In this document: one piece after another, positions 26,160-34,866 of the stretch
Position numbering within the stretch: the stretch's first letter is position 1
Layout of the letters: the number at the start of each line of letters is the position of its first letter
NCBI GenBank assembly: GCA_937897325.1
Contig: CALCOY010000016.1
Coordinates: 186,001 to 250,000 of the forward strand
Length of the DNA: 64,000 nt
Direction of reading: 5' to 3'
Origin: an uncultured Shimia sp.
GTDB lineage: Bacteria; Pseudomonadota; Alphaproteobacteria; Rhodobacterales; Rhodobacteraceae
Translations under genes and position numbers: made by a program
Notes under the pieces: generated by a model
Seen by the model: the letters and a program-made list of their open reading frames with translations, nothing else
What the model was told of the DNA's origin: nothing
Databases searched by the model: none

Positions 26160-27478
26160 ACCTCTCGCACTTTGCGAACAAAGGCGCGTGCGGCAGCGGG
26201 CGCATCGCCCCATTGCTGCGTCGGATCAAACAGGCTGGCCGCCAGATCCGGGTGCGCAGCCTGCGCAACGATCGGCAGGGGCTGGTCACTCTCCACCGCT
26301 TGCCGACAGAGGGTTTTGACCGCTGTCTGGGCATCAGGTCGGGGCATCTGTTTCGCCAGCGCAAAGCTGAGCGCTTCGGCAAAGGCAAAACCATCCGCTT
26401 CGAGGTTACGGGCCATGCGGGCTGGTACTGCCTCTATCCCGACGACAAGACCTTTCGCGATCTCAAGCGCGGCAGCACCCGTCAGAACAAGTTGCGGCAG
26501 CAGCATCCATTCCGCAAACCACGCGGCTCCGTCACGCTGGTGCTGATGGGCGCTGGCCGATTGAAGGCCGGCCCGCAAGCTGCCCATCTGGTGGTTCAGG
26601 GCAACAAGGGCAGAGGGTCCAACCGGGTTCTGCTTCTGCGGCATGGTCGAAGAGGCGCCTGCGCCGGTTAAGCGTATTTCACCTGTCTCGCTGCTGGTCA
26701 GGCCGATAACTGTCTGTCCAAAACCCGCTAGGGCAGCCGTGACTGCCGCAAACCACTCCGCAAGTCGCAGAATCGGCCCGCGATCTGTGTGCCAGGACCG
26801 GCCCGGATCCCGCAGGTTCAACCCGCAGGCCAGATCTGCCCGCAACTGCGACGCCGTATCGCCAAAGACAGCCGACGTACCTGCCGCCCCGCCCAGCGAG
26901 ATCCAAAGCGATACCTCGCGCAGATGTCCAAGCCGTCCGACTATATCAACAAGGGGGGCGCCATGTTGCGCCACAACCGCACCCCAACTTGTCGGAGTCG
27001 CATGTTGTCCGTAGGTTCGCGCGGCCATCGCGGTTTCCGCATGCGCCTCGGCCTGATCTGCAAGGCTTCGCAAGATCTCGATCAGGGTCGTCTCAGCCAG
27101 GGTCAGGCATTGACGCAGACGCAGCATCAGGCCGGTATCGATGATGTCCTGGCTCGTCGCACCCCAATGCACGTATTGCGCATGTTCCGGCGCCTGCATC
27201 TCGGCCCGGAATGCGGTGACAAGCGCTGGTACCACGACCCCGTTCTGACCGGTCGCTTTCGCAAGCGCACCGGGGTCGATCTGGATTTCACGTGCCGCAC
27301 GAACAATGGCTGCGGCGCTGATTTCCGGAATGATCCCAAGCTTGCCCTGCGCTTCGGCAAGCGCTCCTTCGACTAGGAGCATCGCGCGGATCTCGGCCGT
27401 ATCGCTAAAGAGCTTACCGATCTCCCCGGTCGGGAAAAGCTGGCTGAAAATTGCGCTGCTAAAGACGGAGGCCGCCAT
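26156..27478 (-). CDS. pcaB: 3-carboxy-cis,cis-muconate cycloisomerase
   Basis: This 440-residue fumarase/aspartase-superfamily protein has HWGATSQD at 104-111 and the signature SSTMPQKQNP at 276-285. It lactonises the product of PcaHG to 4-carboxymuconolactone in protocatechuate catabolism. It starts three bases after the pcaD stop and ends overlapping the MFS gene, so pcaD-pcaB-MFS form one unit. Length is normal for the family. pcaC was not seen here. Confidence 0.92.
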   Translation of the reverse strand: MAASVFSSAIFSQLFPTGEIGKLFSDTAEIRAMLLVEGALAEAQGKLGIIPEISAAAIVRAAREIQIDPGALAKATGQNGVVVPALVTAFRAEMQAPEHAQYVHWGATSQDIIDTGLMLRLRQCLTLAETTLIEILRSLADQAEAHAETAMAARTYGQHATPTSWGAVVAQHGAPLVDIVGRLGHLREVSLWISLGGAAGTSAVFGDTASQLRADLACGLNLRDPGRSWHTDRGPILRLAEWFAAVTAALAGFGQTVIGLTSSETGEIRLTGAGASSTMPQKQNPVGPSALVALNHQMGSLRAGLQSASAHQHQRDGAAWFAEWMLLPQLVLTGAAALEIAKGLVVGIEAVPARMARNLEADGFAFAEALSFALAKQMPRPDAQTAVKTLCRQAVESDQPLPIVAQAAHPDLAASLFDPTQQWGDAPAAARAFVRKVREV

Positions 27479-27481
27479 GGC

Positions 27482-28270
27482 TCAGATATGCCCGATCTCG
27501 CGCAGAAAAGCCGTAAGAACGCTGGCATATTCTTCGGGCTGTTCGACGCAGGGCAGATGGCCCGCATTGCGGATGAGATGAAAGCGGCTGCCCGGGATCA
27601 GGTCGACGGTTTCACGCACCAGATCCGGCGGCGTGGATCCGTCCTCTGATCCCGCAATGCCGAAAGTTGGCAGTCTCAAGCTGGCGGTTGAGCTGAAAAA
27701 ATCCGTGCCCGATATGGCTGCTGAACAGCCAATATAGCCAGTGTCAGGCTGACGAACCAGCATGTTGCGCCAAAGCTCCAGCCCTGACCCGTCGCGGAAT
27801 GCTTTTGAGAACCAGCGCTCCATGACGCTGTCAGCTAGGGCTTCGATCCCGCCGCTCTGGATCGCGGCAATCCGATCCGCCCACATCTCTTTGGTGCCGA
27901 TCTTCGCGCCGGTGTTGGACAGAACGATGGAGCGGGTGAGATCCAACCGCTTCACGGCGAGGCCCTGCGCGATCATTCCGCCGATGGAAAGGCCGACAAA
28001 AACCACCTCGCGAAACCCAAACATGTCCATCAGGCGTTCGGCATCGTTGATCAGCGTCCCCATAGAGTATGGAGCAGCAGGGCATGAGCTGAGCCCGTGC
28101 CCACGCTTGTCGAAACGCAGCATCCGCAACCCGTCCGGCAGATGCGGCAGGATCGGATCCCAAAGACGCAGATCAGTGCCAAGCGAATTGGCAAAGACGA
28201 CAGGCGCGCCATCTTCAGGACCATCAATGCGATAGTGAATCCTCACATCACCGAGATCAGCCAGATGCAT
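27482..28270 (-). CDS. pcaD: 3-oxoadipate enol-lactonase
   Basis: This 262-residue alpha/beta hydrolase has the nucleophile elbow GLSIGG (S95), FANSLGTDLRLWDP as the oxyanion region, RFDKRGHGLSS, and a C-terminal NAGHLPCVEQPEEY histidine. It opens 3-oxoadipate enol-lactone to 3-oxoadipate. The order pcaD-pcaB is consistent with the pca catabolic operons of this group. The ATG follows a region without a strong promoter that I could see. Confidence 0.92.
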   Translation of the reverse strand: MHLADLGDVRIHYRIDGPEDGAPVVFANSLGTDLRLWDPILPHLPDGLRMLRFDKRGHGLSSCPAAPYSMGTLINDAERLMDMFGFREVVFVGLSIGGMIAQGLAVKRLDLTRSIVLSNTGAKIGTKEMWADRIAAIQSGGIEALADSVMERWFSKAFRDGSGLELWRNMLVRQPDTGYIGCSAAISGTDFFSSTASLRLPTFGIAGSEDGSTPPDLVRETVDLIPGSRFHLIRNAGHLPCVEQPEEYASVLTAFLREIGHI

Positions 28271-28336
28271 ATCGATCCCTTCCAGGGCGAAGAACCTTTC
28301 TGGAATATCTTCGCAAGAAAAGTATTGTCAGCTTCC

Positions 28337-29527
28337 TTACCCCCTCAGACGGAAATGCGCCATGATCTGACCATGGTCCGAGGCAAGCTTGTTGTAGGGG
28401 GCCTCAGGGTGGCTGCCATCAGTCAGGTGGTCGTTGAACACGCTGAAATACTCCATTTCCCCAATGCTCTCGGGCGCGTCTTTCAAGAAATGCCGGGACA
28501 TGAAGATCTGGTCGATGCTCTCATACGTCCCACCAAACGCCGCCGTATAGACCATGTCTCGCGTCGATTTCTGCACAAATTGCCGTTCAGCGGAATGCAG
28601 TCGCACCGCCTCGATCGCTTCGCGGATCTGGACATCTTCCTCTTCGCTGTACCGATCAGAGGGTCTTTCCGCGTCGTGTCGCAGCATCCAGGCATAATTT
28701 TTGAACGGTGTTTCTCCACTGATGATTTCGGTGCTCACCGCGTGTTCACCGTCGTTGAAATCTCCAAGACAGAGCACCGGGTGGCCCGCTCGAAGCTCCT
28801 CGACTATGGCGCGTCGGAGAACGAAAGCTTCACCCATTCGTCGCAAGGCCGCACGTAAACTGCCCATAGCTCGACCCACAGGATCGTATCGCGTCAGATC
28901 CGCCTCCGGTGGAAACGCCGCGCCCTCCGGCCTGGGGAACTCCCCCAGCTTGGACTTCAGATGACAGTTGAATACCGTCACCACATGACCACCCATCCGC
29001 ACCCGCACCTTCAGGATCGGGCGGCTAAGCCGTCTCAACCGGAAGCTGCCCCCGTCCCCCCCGCCAAGCGTGCCGAAGTCGATTTCGAGCGGTTCAGGTA
29101 AATCCTGGATAATCTCCGGAGCGTCCGAGAAACCCAAGCGTGACAGGACCGCGACACCGGGCCGTCGCTCTCCGGGGCGGCCATCATTTAGGTTGGGCGC
29201 AAAAGCAATGTCCGCATCGGTGTACGGCCGGTAAGCCAGCTTGCGGAAGATCGCCTTGCGTCGATAGGGTTTGTCTACATCGGGCAGATGCGCTTCGTTG
29301 CTGGCGATCCCTTCGGCATCCGCGCGCGCAACGACCTCTCGCAGCGCGCTTTCTTCAAAGATCTCCTGAAAACAGACCACGTCGGCATCCATCGTCTGGA
29401 TCTGTTCGGCAAGCCAGCCCGATTTCCAGGCGTATTCCTCGGGCGTATAGCGCTGAAAACGGTAGTATTCCTGATCCGGCCCGATCAGGTTCTTTACGTT
29501 GAAGCTGGCGATTGTGACTTCCTTCAT
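28337..29527 (-). CDS. endonuclease/exonuclease/phosphatase (EEP) family protein
   Basis: This protein of 396 residues shows the EEP pattern: IASFNVKNL at the N-terminus, VVCFQEIFEE for the catalytic glutamate, LGDFNDGEH, and DHLTDGSHPE plus SDHGQIMAHF at the C-terminus. EEP members cleave nucleic acids, lipids or inositol phosphates, so the substrate is open. ATG 29527 overlaps the stop of the dehydratase gene by four bases, which joins it to that gene. The open frame extends 71 codons upstream, but that part is antisense-like. Confidence 0.82.
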   Translation of the reverse strand: MKEVTIASFNVKNLIGPDQEYYRFQRYTPEEYAWKSGWLAEQIQTMDADVVCFQEIFEESALREVVARADAEGIASNEAHLPDVDKPYRRKAIFRKLAYRPYTDADIAFAPNLNDGRPGERRPGVAVLSRLGFSDAPEIIQDLPEPLEIDFGTLGGGDGGSFRLRRLSRPILKVRVRMGGHVVTVFNCHLKSKLGEFPRPEGAAFPPEADLTRYDPVGRAMGSLRAALRRMGEAFVLRRAIVEELRAGHPVLCLGDFNDGEHAVSTEIISGETPFKNYAWMLRHDAERPSDRYSEEEDVQIREAIEAVRLHSAERQFVQKSTRDMVYTAAFGGTYESIDQIFMSRHFLKDAPESIGEMEYFSVFNDHLTDGSHPEAPYNKLASDHGQIMAHFRLRG

Positions 29528-30495
29528 GGGCTCTCCAGGGCGCGGGCAAAGACGTCCGAGTCGACATTTCCGCCCGATATCGTGACGATCACATCGTCCC
29601 CCTCTAGGGCGTCCTGGTGCCAAAGCGCGGCAGCAAGGGCGACCGCTCCACCCGGCTCTGCCACCAGTTTCAGACGCAAGAAGGCATGTGCCACGGCCTT
29701 CATCGCCTCGTCCTCGCTCACAACGATGCCCGGACCGCACAATCGCTGAATGATTGGAAATGTGATCTGCCCCGGCGAGGGCGTGATGATCGCATCACAC
29801 AGGCTGCCCGACGTTTTGGCGTTCCGTTCGATCTGACCGGATTGCAGCGACCGCGCCATGTCATCGAAGTTTTCGGGCTCCACCGGGCGCACCCGCAGAC
29901 CCGGCGCGTCTGCCTCAACGGCGAGCGCAATGCCGGAGGTAAAACCACCGCCACCGCAACAGACCAGCACATCGGCTTTTTTCACGCCGATCTCGGCCGC
30001 TTGTTCAGCGATCTCAAGCCCGGTACTGCCCTGACCCGCAATCACCTGCGGCTCGTCGAAGGGTTTGACCAGCGTCAGCCCGCGTTCCTCGGCAATCGCG
30101 GTGCCCAGCTTTTCGCGTTCCGACCGCCGAGATCTATCATACAGCACAACCTCCGCGCCCAGGGCCTTCGTATTTTCGATCTTCAACGCAGGTGCATCTG
30201 ACGGCATGACGATAACCGCGCTCGCCCCGTGCCGCGCCGCAGCCAATGCCACGCCTTGCGCATGGTTGCCGCTGGAATAGGCCAAAACCCCGCGCTGGCG
30301 GGCCGCCTCATCCATCGCCGATAGCGCAGCCCAGGCCCCGCGAAACTTAAAACTACCGGTATGTTGAAGACATTCCGGCTTGATCCAGACCCGACGACCC
30401 GCGATGTCATCCAGAAAAGCGGAATTCAGAAGCGGTGTGCGCCGCGCATATCCATCCAAACGCGACGCGGCCTGGCGGATCATTTCGATATTCAT
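29524..30495 (-). CDS. threonine/serine dehydratase (fold-type II PLP enzyme)
   Basis: This 323-residue tryptophan-synthase-beta-fold enzyme has the PLP lysine K50 in HTGSFKFRGAW, SSGNHAQGVALAA, and the phosphate-binding glycine run CCGGGGFTSG. It lacks the C-terminal ACT regulation of long biosynthetic IlvA, so it is a short catabolic-type threonine/serine dehydratase or serine racemase. It shares a four-base overlap with the hydrolase gene upstream and the EEP gene downstream. Confidence 0.88.
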   Translation of the reverse strand: MNIEMIRQAASRLDGYARRTPLLNSAFLDDIAGRRVWIKPECLQHTGSFKFRGAWAALSAMDEAARQRGVLAYSSGNHAQGVALAAARHGASAVIVMPSDAPALKIENTKALGAEVVLYDRSRRSEREKLGTAIAEERGLTLVKPFDEPQVIAGQGSTGLEIAEQAAEIGVKKADVLVCCGGGGFTSGIALAVEADAPGLRVRPVEPENFDDMARSLQSGQIERNAKTSGSLCDAIITPSPGQITFPIIQRLCGPGIVVSEDEAMKAVAHAFLRLKLVAEPGGAVALAAALWHQDALEGDDVIVTISGGNVDSDVFARALESP

Positions 30496-31310
30496 GTCAT
30501 GGCCTCAATCCATTTGTGCAAGCCTGCGACCGCCTCGGCTTCGTCAAGAAACGGTACGTGGCCTCGCCCGGCGACCTCCGCCGCGATCATGTCAGGACGT
30601 CGAACCTTCATCTTGTCGAATGTCGCAACGCTCAGCAGGCTGCTGTTTGCCCCACGAAAGGCAGCCAACGGCAATCCCTCCAGCGCGTCGAAAAAAGGCC
30701 AGAGATCCGGCATCTCTCCGCCCACCGCGACCGCATCACGCAATGCCGGGTCATAGGTGATGTCGAGCCCATTATCGCTGATCACAAAGTGCTTTTTTGC
30801 CTCTTCCATCCAACGACTTGCGGGCACGTCGTCGAAATCGGTCATCACATGGGCAAGCGCTTCGGCGACCTCAGCGTGATTTCGCGCCACCGGTTTCTTA
30901 CCCAGATACGTCATGATCACGGCCAAACCCGTTGGGTCCAGTTCCGGTCCCACATCATTGAGGGCAACCCCCAGCAAGCGGTCGTGATGCGTGCTGGCAA
31001 GGCCCATCGCGATCAGCCCGCCGCGCGATGTTCCAAGGATCGCGGCGCGTTCCAGCCCCAGATGATCGAGAAGTTCGAGCGCATCGCGGCCCTCGACGGG
31101 CAGGGCGTAATTCTGCCAGTTCGGATCCCAATCCGACTGCCCGCGCCCCCGGTAATCCAACCGGATCAACCGGCAATCATCAAGATGCGGCGCGACATAA
31201 TCGAAATCCGCGCCCGTCCGCGTCAACCCGGAAAGGCACAAGACAGGCAGGCCCGCGCCCGCATCCTCGTAATGCAGCGACAAACCGTCGGACGTTCTAA
31301 AACGCGGCAT
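30492..31310 (-). CDS. alpha/beta hydrolase
   Basis: This 272-residue serine hydrolase has the elbow GTSRGG (S95), the oxyanion region LCLSGLTRTGADF, YRGRGQSD, and a C-terminal GRGHVPFLDE histidine. Function is not predictable from these general motifs. It overlaps the dehydratase gene, and three bases separate it from the upstream dehalogenase-like gene, so the four genes from 28.3 to 32.0 kb form a tight minus-strand operon. Confidence 0.87.
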   Translation of the reverse strand: MPRFRTSDGLSLHYEDAGAGLPVLCLSGLTRTGADFDYVAPHLDDCRLIRLDYRGRGQSDWDPNWQNYALPVEGRDALELLDHLGLERAAILGTSRGGLIAMGLASTHHDRLLGVALNDVGPELDPTGLAVIMTYLGKKPVARNHAEVAEALAHVMTDFDDVPASRWMEEAKKHFVISDNGLDITYDPALRDAVAVGGEMPDLWPFFDALEGLPLAAFRGANSSLLSVATFDKMKVRRPDMIAAEVAGRGHVPFLDEAEAVAGLHKWIEAMT

Positions 31311-31313
31311 CGG

Positions 31314-32000
31314 TCAGCCCCTGGCCAAGGCGGGGATGCCCGTCAGATCCGGCATCTGGTGGTTGGGCCGGACGGGCAAACGGTCCACAGGTTCTGCCGC
31401 GCGGTTTACCCAGACCGTGTCAAAGCCGTATCCCGCAGCTCCTGCCGCATCCCACCCGTTCGAAGACACGAACAGCACCGAATCCCTGGCGCAGCCAAAG
31501 CGCTGGCCCACAAGATCATAAACGCGGTCATCCGGCTTGAAGATCCCGACGCTTTCAACCGACAGACAATCGTCCAGAACATCGCCGATCCCGGCGGAGG
31601 ACACGGCGCCCTGCAGCATGTCGGGCGATCCGTTGGACAGGATGGCGGTCTGCATACCCTTGGCTTTCAATGCCGCCAGCATTGCTGGCACCTCGTCATA
31701 GCATCTCAATTCCCAATAGAGGGCCAAAAGCCGTTCGCGCAGCGCGGCTTCACCATGAAGCCCTGTCTTTTCCAAAGCCCAGTCGAGCCCATCCTGCGTA
31801 ACCTGCCAGAAATTCGTATGCGCGTTCGTTATTGCGCGCAGCCATGTGTACTGAAGTTGTTTCTGGCGCCAATGCTCGGCCAAGGCGGGCCAGGTATCGG
31901 CCAGCGCTTCGAATCCAGGTTCAGATGCGGCTTGCCGCGCGGCGGCGGCCACGTCGAAAAGCGTGCCGTAGGCGTCGAAGACACAAGTGGTGATGGGCAT
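31314..32000 (-). CDS. haloacid dehalogenase type II family hydrolase
   Basis: This 228-residue HAD protein has the nucleophile D9 in CVFDAYGTLFD, ILSNGSPDML, KPDDRVYDL and the metal loop FVSSNGWDAAGAA. This matches the L-2-haloacid dehalogenase branch. Some members truly cleave C-Cl, others do not. ATG 32000 is the family start; the frame is open 33 bases further. It is the first gene of the tight operon with the hydrolase, dehydratase and EEP genes. Confidence 0.88.
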   Translation of the reverse strand: MPITTCVFDAYGTLFDVAAAARQAASEPGFEALADTWPALAEHWRQKQLQYTWLRAITNAHTNFWQVTQDGLDWALEKTGLHGEAALRERLLALYWELRCYDEVPAMLAALKAKGMQTAILSNGSPDMLQGAVSSAGIGDVLDDCLSVESVGIFKPDDRVYDLVGQRFGCARDSVLFVSSNGWDAAGAAGYGFDTVWVNRAAEPVDRLPVRPNHQMPDLTGIPALARG

Positions 32001-32057
32001 TGGCGATCCTTTCGCTGTCACATTTGCATGCAAGCAAGAGACTGGAAAGGTGCGTTT

Positions 32058-32393
32058 TTATCCCCCACCCGGACGGCGCACCGGCACGCGATCCTGCGGC
32101 ATCCGGCGAACGGTCGGTCGGTTTTCCTCAACGGGGGTGGGTGCTGTCTCGGGTGGGCTGTCCACTTCGGTGCCGCCCAGCCAGTCTTGCGCCATAGAGA
32201 GGCTGACTTGATGACCTTCCCGCAACTTCGCCGCGATCTTCGGATCGGACCAAAGCGCCGCCGAGATGCTCAGCATAAGTACAGGGATCAGCAGCCGTGC
32301 AACCCAACGCGTGCGCCGGGACCGGCGCTGATGGTGGCGTTGACGGATATCGGCGAGGCTTGGACCACCGTCGGTTTCGGGATCGCTGGACAT
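32058..32393 (-). CDS. hypothetical single-span membrane protein
   Basis: This 111-residue protein has a charged N-terminus (IRQRHHQRRSRRTRW), one transmembrane segment (VARLLIPVLMLSISAALW, about 31-48) and a proline-rich C-terminal tail. I do not recognise a family. It is likely an inner-membrane protein with a cytoplasmic N-terminus by the positive-inside rule. The site-2 protease homologue gene precedes it with a 16-base gap. Confidence 0.6.
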   Translation of the reverse strand: MSSDPETDGGPSLADIRQRHHQRRSRRTRWVARLLIPVLMLSISAALWSDPKIAAKLREGHQVSLSMAQDWLGGTEVDSPPETAPTPVEENRPTVRRMPQDRVPVRRPGGG

Positions 32394-32409
32394 GGCCGTT
32401 TCTCGAAGA

Positions 32410-33201
32410 TCAGGAAATGAACCACTTGATCAGAATAAGGCCGCCCATAAAATGCACCGCCATGGTGGCAAGATAGGCCGCCAGCGCCAACAAACCCTGC
32501 ACTTTGGAGAGCGGTGTCAAACGTGCCTCGTCCGCATCCGGGGGGATCGAGAACAATGGGATCGCGCCAAGGCAGGCAAAAACCAGAAGCGCCGTGCTTT
32601 GAAGCCAGACCCCTGTTGCGGCGAGACCAGCGCTCATGGCCAGGGTCAGCATCAGGGATGCTTTTGGCGCGAAAGTGTCGGCGATGATACGGACGCAACG
32701 CCCCCCATCCAGCGGCCAGAAGGGCAAGAGATTGAAGAAGTTCAACGCCCCGGTCACGACCGCAAAATGCCAGAAGAATTCGGCCGCGAGCCGCCAGGTA
32801 TCCCAAAGCATGTTATAGGCGAGAAGCGACAGAACCATAGGCACGATGCAGATGCCTGGCCCCATGAGCGAGATGAAGAAATCATGCCGCTGCGTTTCCG
32901 GCGCTTTGTCGGAAATCGCGACCCCGCCCATCAAAGGGATCAGGCGAAACCGCGCATCGTCATGGCCTGCGATTCTGAACGCCACGACATGACCGTATTC
33001 ATGCACCATCACACTGAGCACGAACGCGATGCCATACATCGGACCCATGAAGTACCAGGCGGCCAGAAACGCGATACCGCCCAGCCCGATCGCACCTGCA
33101 TCAAGTCCCTGAATGGTGAAACCACGGTTCGATACGAGGCCCCCCCGGAGGGTCATGAAAAGCATCACGCATAGGGCAATGGACATCGCGAACATCAACA
33201 T
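32410..33201 (-). CDS. site-2 protease family zinc metalloprotease
   Basis: This 263-residue multi-span membrane protein has the HEYGH zinc motif (67-71) and the second S2P motif NLLPFWPLDGG (157-167). S2P proteases cut membrane-embedded regulators such as anti-sigma factors. No PDZ insertion is seen, which fits the short form. I start at ATG 33201 (LMFAMSIALCVMLF); the frame is open 126 codons more, but that stretch is antisense to the RDD gene. Confidence 0.85.
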   Translation of the reverse strand: MLMFAMSIALCVMLFMTLRGGLVSNRGFTIQGLDAGAIGLGGIAFLAAWYFMGPMYGIAFVLSVMVHEYGHVVAFRIAGHDDARFRLIPLMGGVAISDKAPETQRHDFFISLMGPGICIVPMVLSLLAYNMLWDTWRLAAEFFWHFAVVTGALNFFNLLPFWPLDGGRCVRIIADTFAPKASLMLTLAMSAGLAATGVWLQSTALLVFACLGAIPLFSIPPDADEARLTPLSKVQGLLALAAYLATMAVHFMGGLILIKWFIS

Positions 33202-33299
33202 GGCGTACCTCGTACATTTCAAGCGATGCGCGAATAGTGGCGCGAATTGTGTTAAAGTTGTGGCAACAATCCGCTTGTTCACCAAAAAATGGCGGATGC

Positions 33300-34070
33300 C
33301 TATTGCGACGTTACGTCGGCTGGCGACTCGGCTGTTTTGACGACGCGGAAGCCTGTCGCCTTGTCCCAGGGTGCGGCGCCCTGCCATAGGATGAAAGGCA
33401 GGATGTAGTAAGCGAACGGTATCGCCAGCAAGATCACCATCAGCCAAAATATGGCGGGGAATGAAAGCCAGTTCAAAAAACCAGATACCGTCTCTCGCGG
33501 CAGCAAGCCAAATAGGATCGCCAAAAGGCTGAACATCCAAAAAAGACCAAGCCGCCGAAGTTCGCGGCACAAACGGCATCCTTGGCCCTCAACGCGCAGA
33601 CCAATGAGCGCCTTGCCCGGCGACGACCGGCCCCGCACATGCAAAGCCACCGTTCCAAGCATAAAGATCGTCCATGCCAGAAAGGCTTGAGGGCTGATCG
33701 TCTGGATCGGGTGGCCATCCGTGTCCACAGCAACGGTCAAACCGTTGTAGCGCCCGGTCGTGAGCGGGCCGCGCGTGGTTTGTGTGACGTCATATCTGAC
33801 CGTCACCTTTTGGCCATTTGGAATGCCAAAAACGAACTGCTCGCAGTATCTGGCCCGGTCAATCCGGCTACTTGGCACCAGATCCAACACGCTCTGCGGA
33901 AGGCTCGTGACCTGATAGCATTTCTGCATCTGCAATACACCGATGCTTAGACGTAGTCCGTGCCGCTCTGGCGCCATGAAGGGCAGAACCAGGGCGAAAG
34001 CAATCAGTGACGCCAGAAAGTAGTCGAAAATGAAAGCTCCGGCGCGCGGCCAAAAATGCTTCTCAGTCAC
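33300..34070 (-). CDS. RDD family membrane protein
   Basis: This 256-residue membrane protein has RAGAFIFDYFLASLIAF at the N-terminus (the R-D-D family opening), a middle soluble loop of about 90 residues, and several C-terminal helices, with RSSPGKALIGLRV typical of RDD proteins. Function is unknown; some RDD proteins are linked to ion transport. Its start overlaps the fabI stop by four bases. The soluble insertion is longer than in the simplest RDD proteins. Confidence 0.8.
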   Translation of the reverse strand: MTEKHFWPRAGAFIFDYFLASLIAFALVLPFMAPERHGLRLSIGVLQMQKCYQVTSLPQSVLDLVPSSRIDRARYCEQFVFGIPNGQKVTVRYDVTQTTRGPLTTGRYNGLTVAVDTDGHPIQTISPQAFLAWTIFMLGTVALHVRGRSSPGKALIGLRVEGQGCRLCRELRRLGLFWMFSLLAILFGLLPRETVSGFLNWLSFPAIFWLMVILLAIPFAYYILPFILWQGAAPWDKATGFRVVKTAESPADVTSQ

Positions 34071-34858
34071 AGATTCTCGGCCTGCGGCATCCCAAGAACA
34101 TGAAAACCTCCGTCAACGCGTATGATCTCACCAGTCGTGCAGGCCCCGCCATCAGACGCCAGGTAGACCGCCGTGGCCCCAACGGCCTCCAAAGTCGCAT
34201 TGGCGCGCATCGGGGCGTTCTGGTCGGTATGCTTGTAAGTCTTGCGCGCTCCGCCAATGGCCGCGCCTGCCAGCGTCTTCATCGGGCCCGGGCTGATTGC
34301 GTTTACGCGGATGCCTTCCGGCCCCAGATCATTGGCCAGATACCGCGTCGCCGATTCCAGCGCCGCCTTCGCCACACCCATCACATTGTAGCTGGGCACG
34401 ACGCGATTCGAACCCTGATAGGTTAGCGTCAAAAGACAGCCGCCATTTGCGATCATCAGCGGATGCGCCCGGCGTGCGACCTCGATGAAGGAATAGGCGC
34501 TGATATCCATCGAATGCTTGAAGTTGGCCCGAGATGTATTGAGGAACCGCCCCGTCAATTCCGACTTATCCGAAAACGCAATGGCATGGATCAGAAAGTC
34601 GATCGTCGGCCAACGCGCACCAAGCTGATAGAAAGCCGCATCGAGGCTGTCATCGTCGGTTACGTCCACGTCGACCATGAAGTCCGACCCGACGCTTTCG
34701 GCAAGTGGCTTTAAGCGGCTGCCAAAAGCTTCGCCCTGATACGTAAAAGCCAGTTCCGCCCCTGCTTCATGCATCGCTCTGGCAATCCCCCAGGCGATGG
34801 ACCGGTCATTGGCCACGCCCATGATCAGGCCACGTTTCCCTGCAAGCAATCCCGACAT
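34067..34858 (-). CDS. fabI: enoyl-ACP reductase [NADH]
   Basis: This 263-residue SDR-type enoyl reductase has GLLAGKRGLIMGVANDRSIAWG at the N-terminus and the FabI active site Y-x6-K in PSYNVMGVAKAAL. It completes each cycle of fatty acid elongation. ATG 34858 gives the family N-terminus; GTG 34870, which overlaps the fabB stop, is an alternative start. It is third in fabA-fabB-fabI, so the operon supplies both the unsaturated branch and the last reduction. Confidence 0.94.
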   Translation of the reverse strand: MSGLLAGKRGLIMGVANDRSIAWGIARAMHEAGAELAFTYQGEAFGSRLKPLAESVGSDFMVDVDVTDDDSLDAAFYQLGARWPTIDFLIHAIAFSDKSELTGRFLNTSRANFKHSMDISAYSFIEVARRAHPLMIANGGCLLTLTYQGSNRVVPSYNVMGVAKAALESATRYLANDLGPEGIRVNAISPGPMKTLAGAAIGGARKTYKHTDQNAPMRANATLEAVGATAVYLASDGGACTTGEIIRVDGGFHVLGMPQAENL

Positions 34859-34866
34859 CTTCACAC

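Noticed and set aside
25122-26546. 474-codon plus-strand frame
   Set aside because: Antisense to the MFS gene and to the end of pcaB; Arg/Gln/His-rich as expected for a shadow.
30435-32420. 661-codon plus-strand frame
   Set aside because: It runs antisense over a hydrolase, a HAD gene and part of a membrane gene that are all well supported; common in high-GC DNA.
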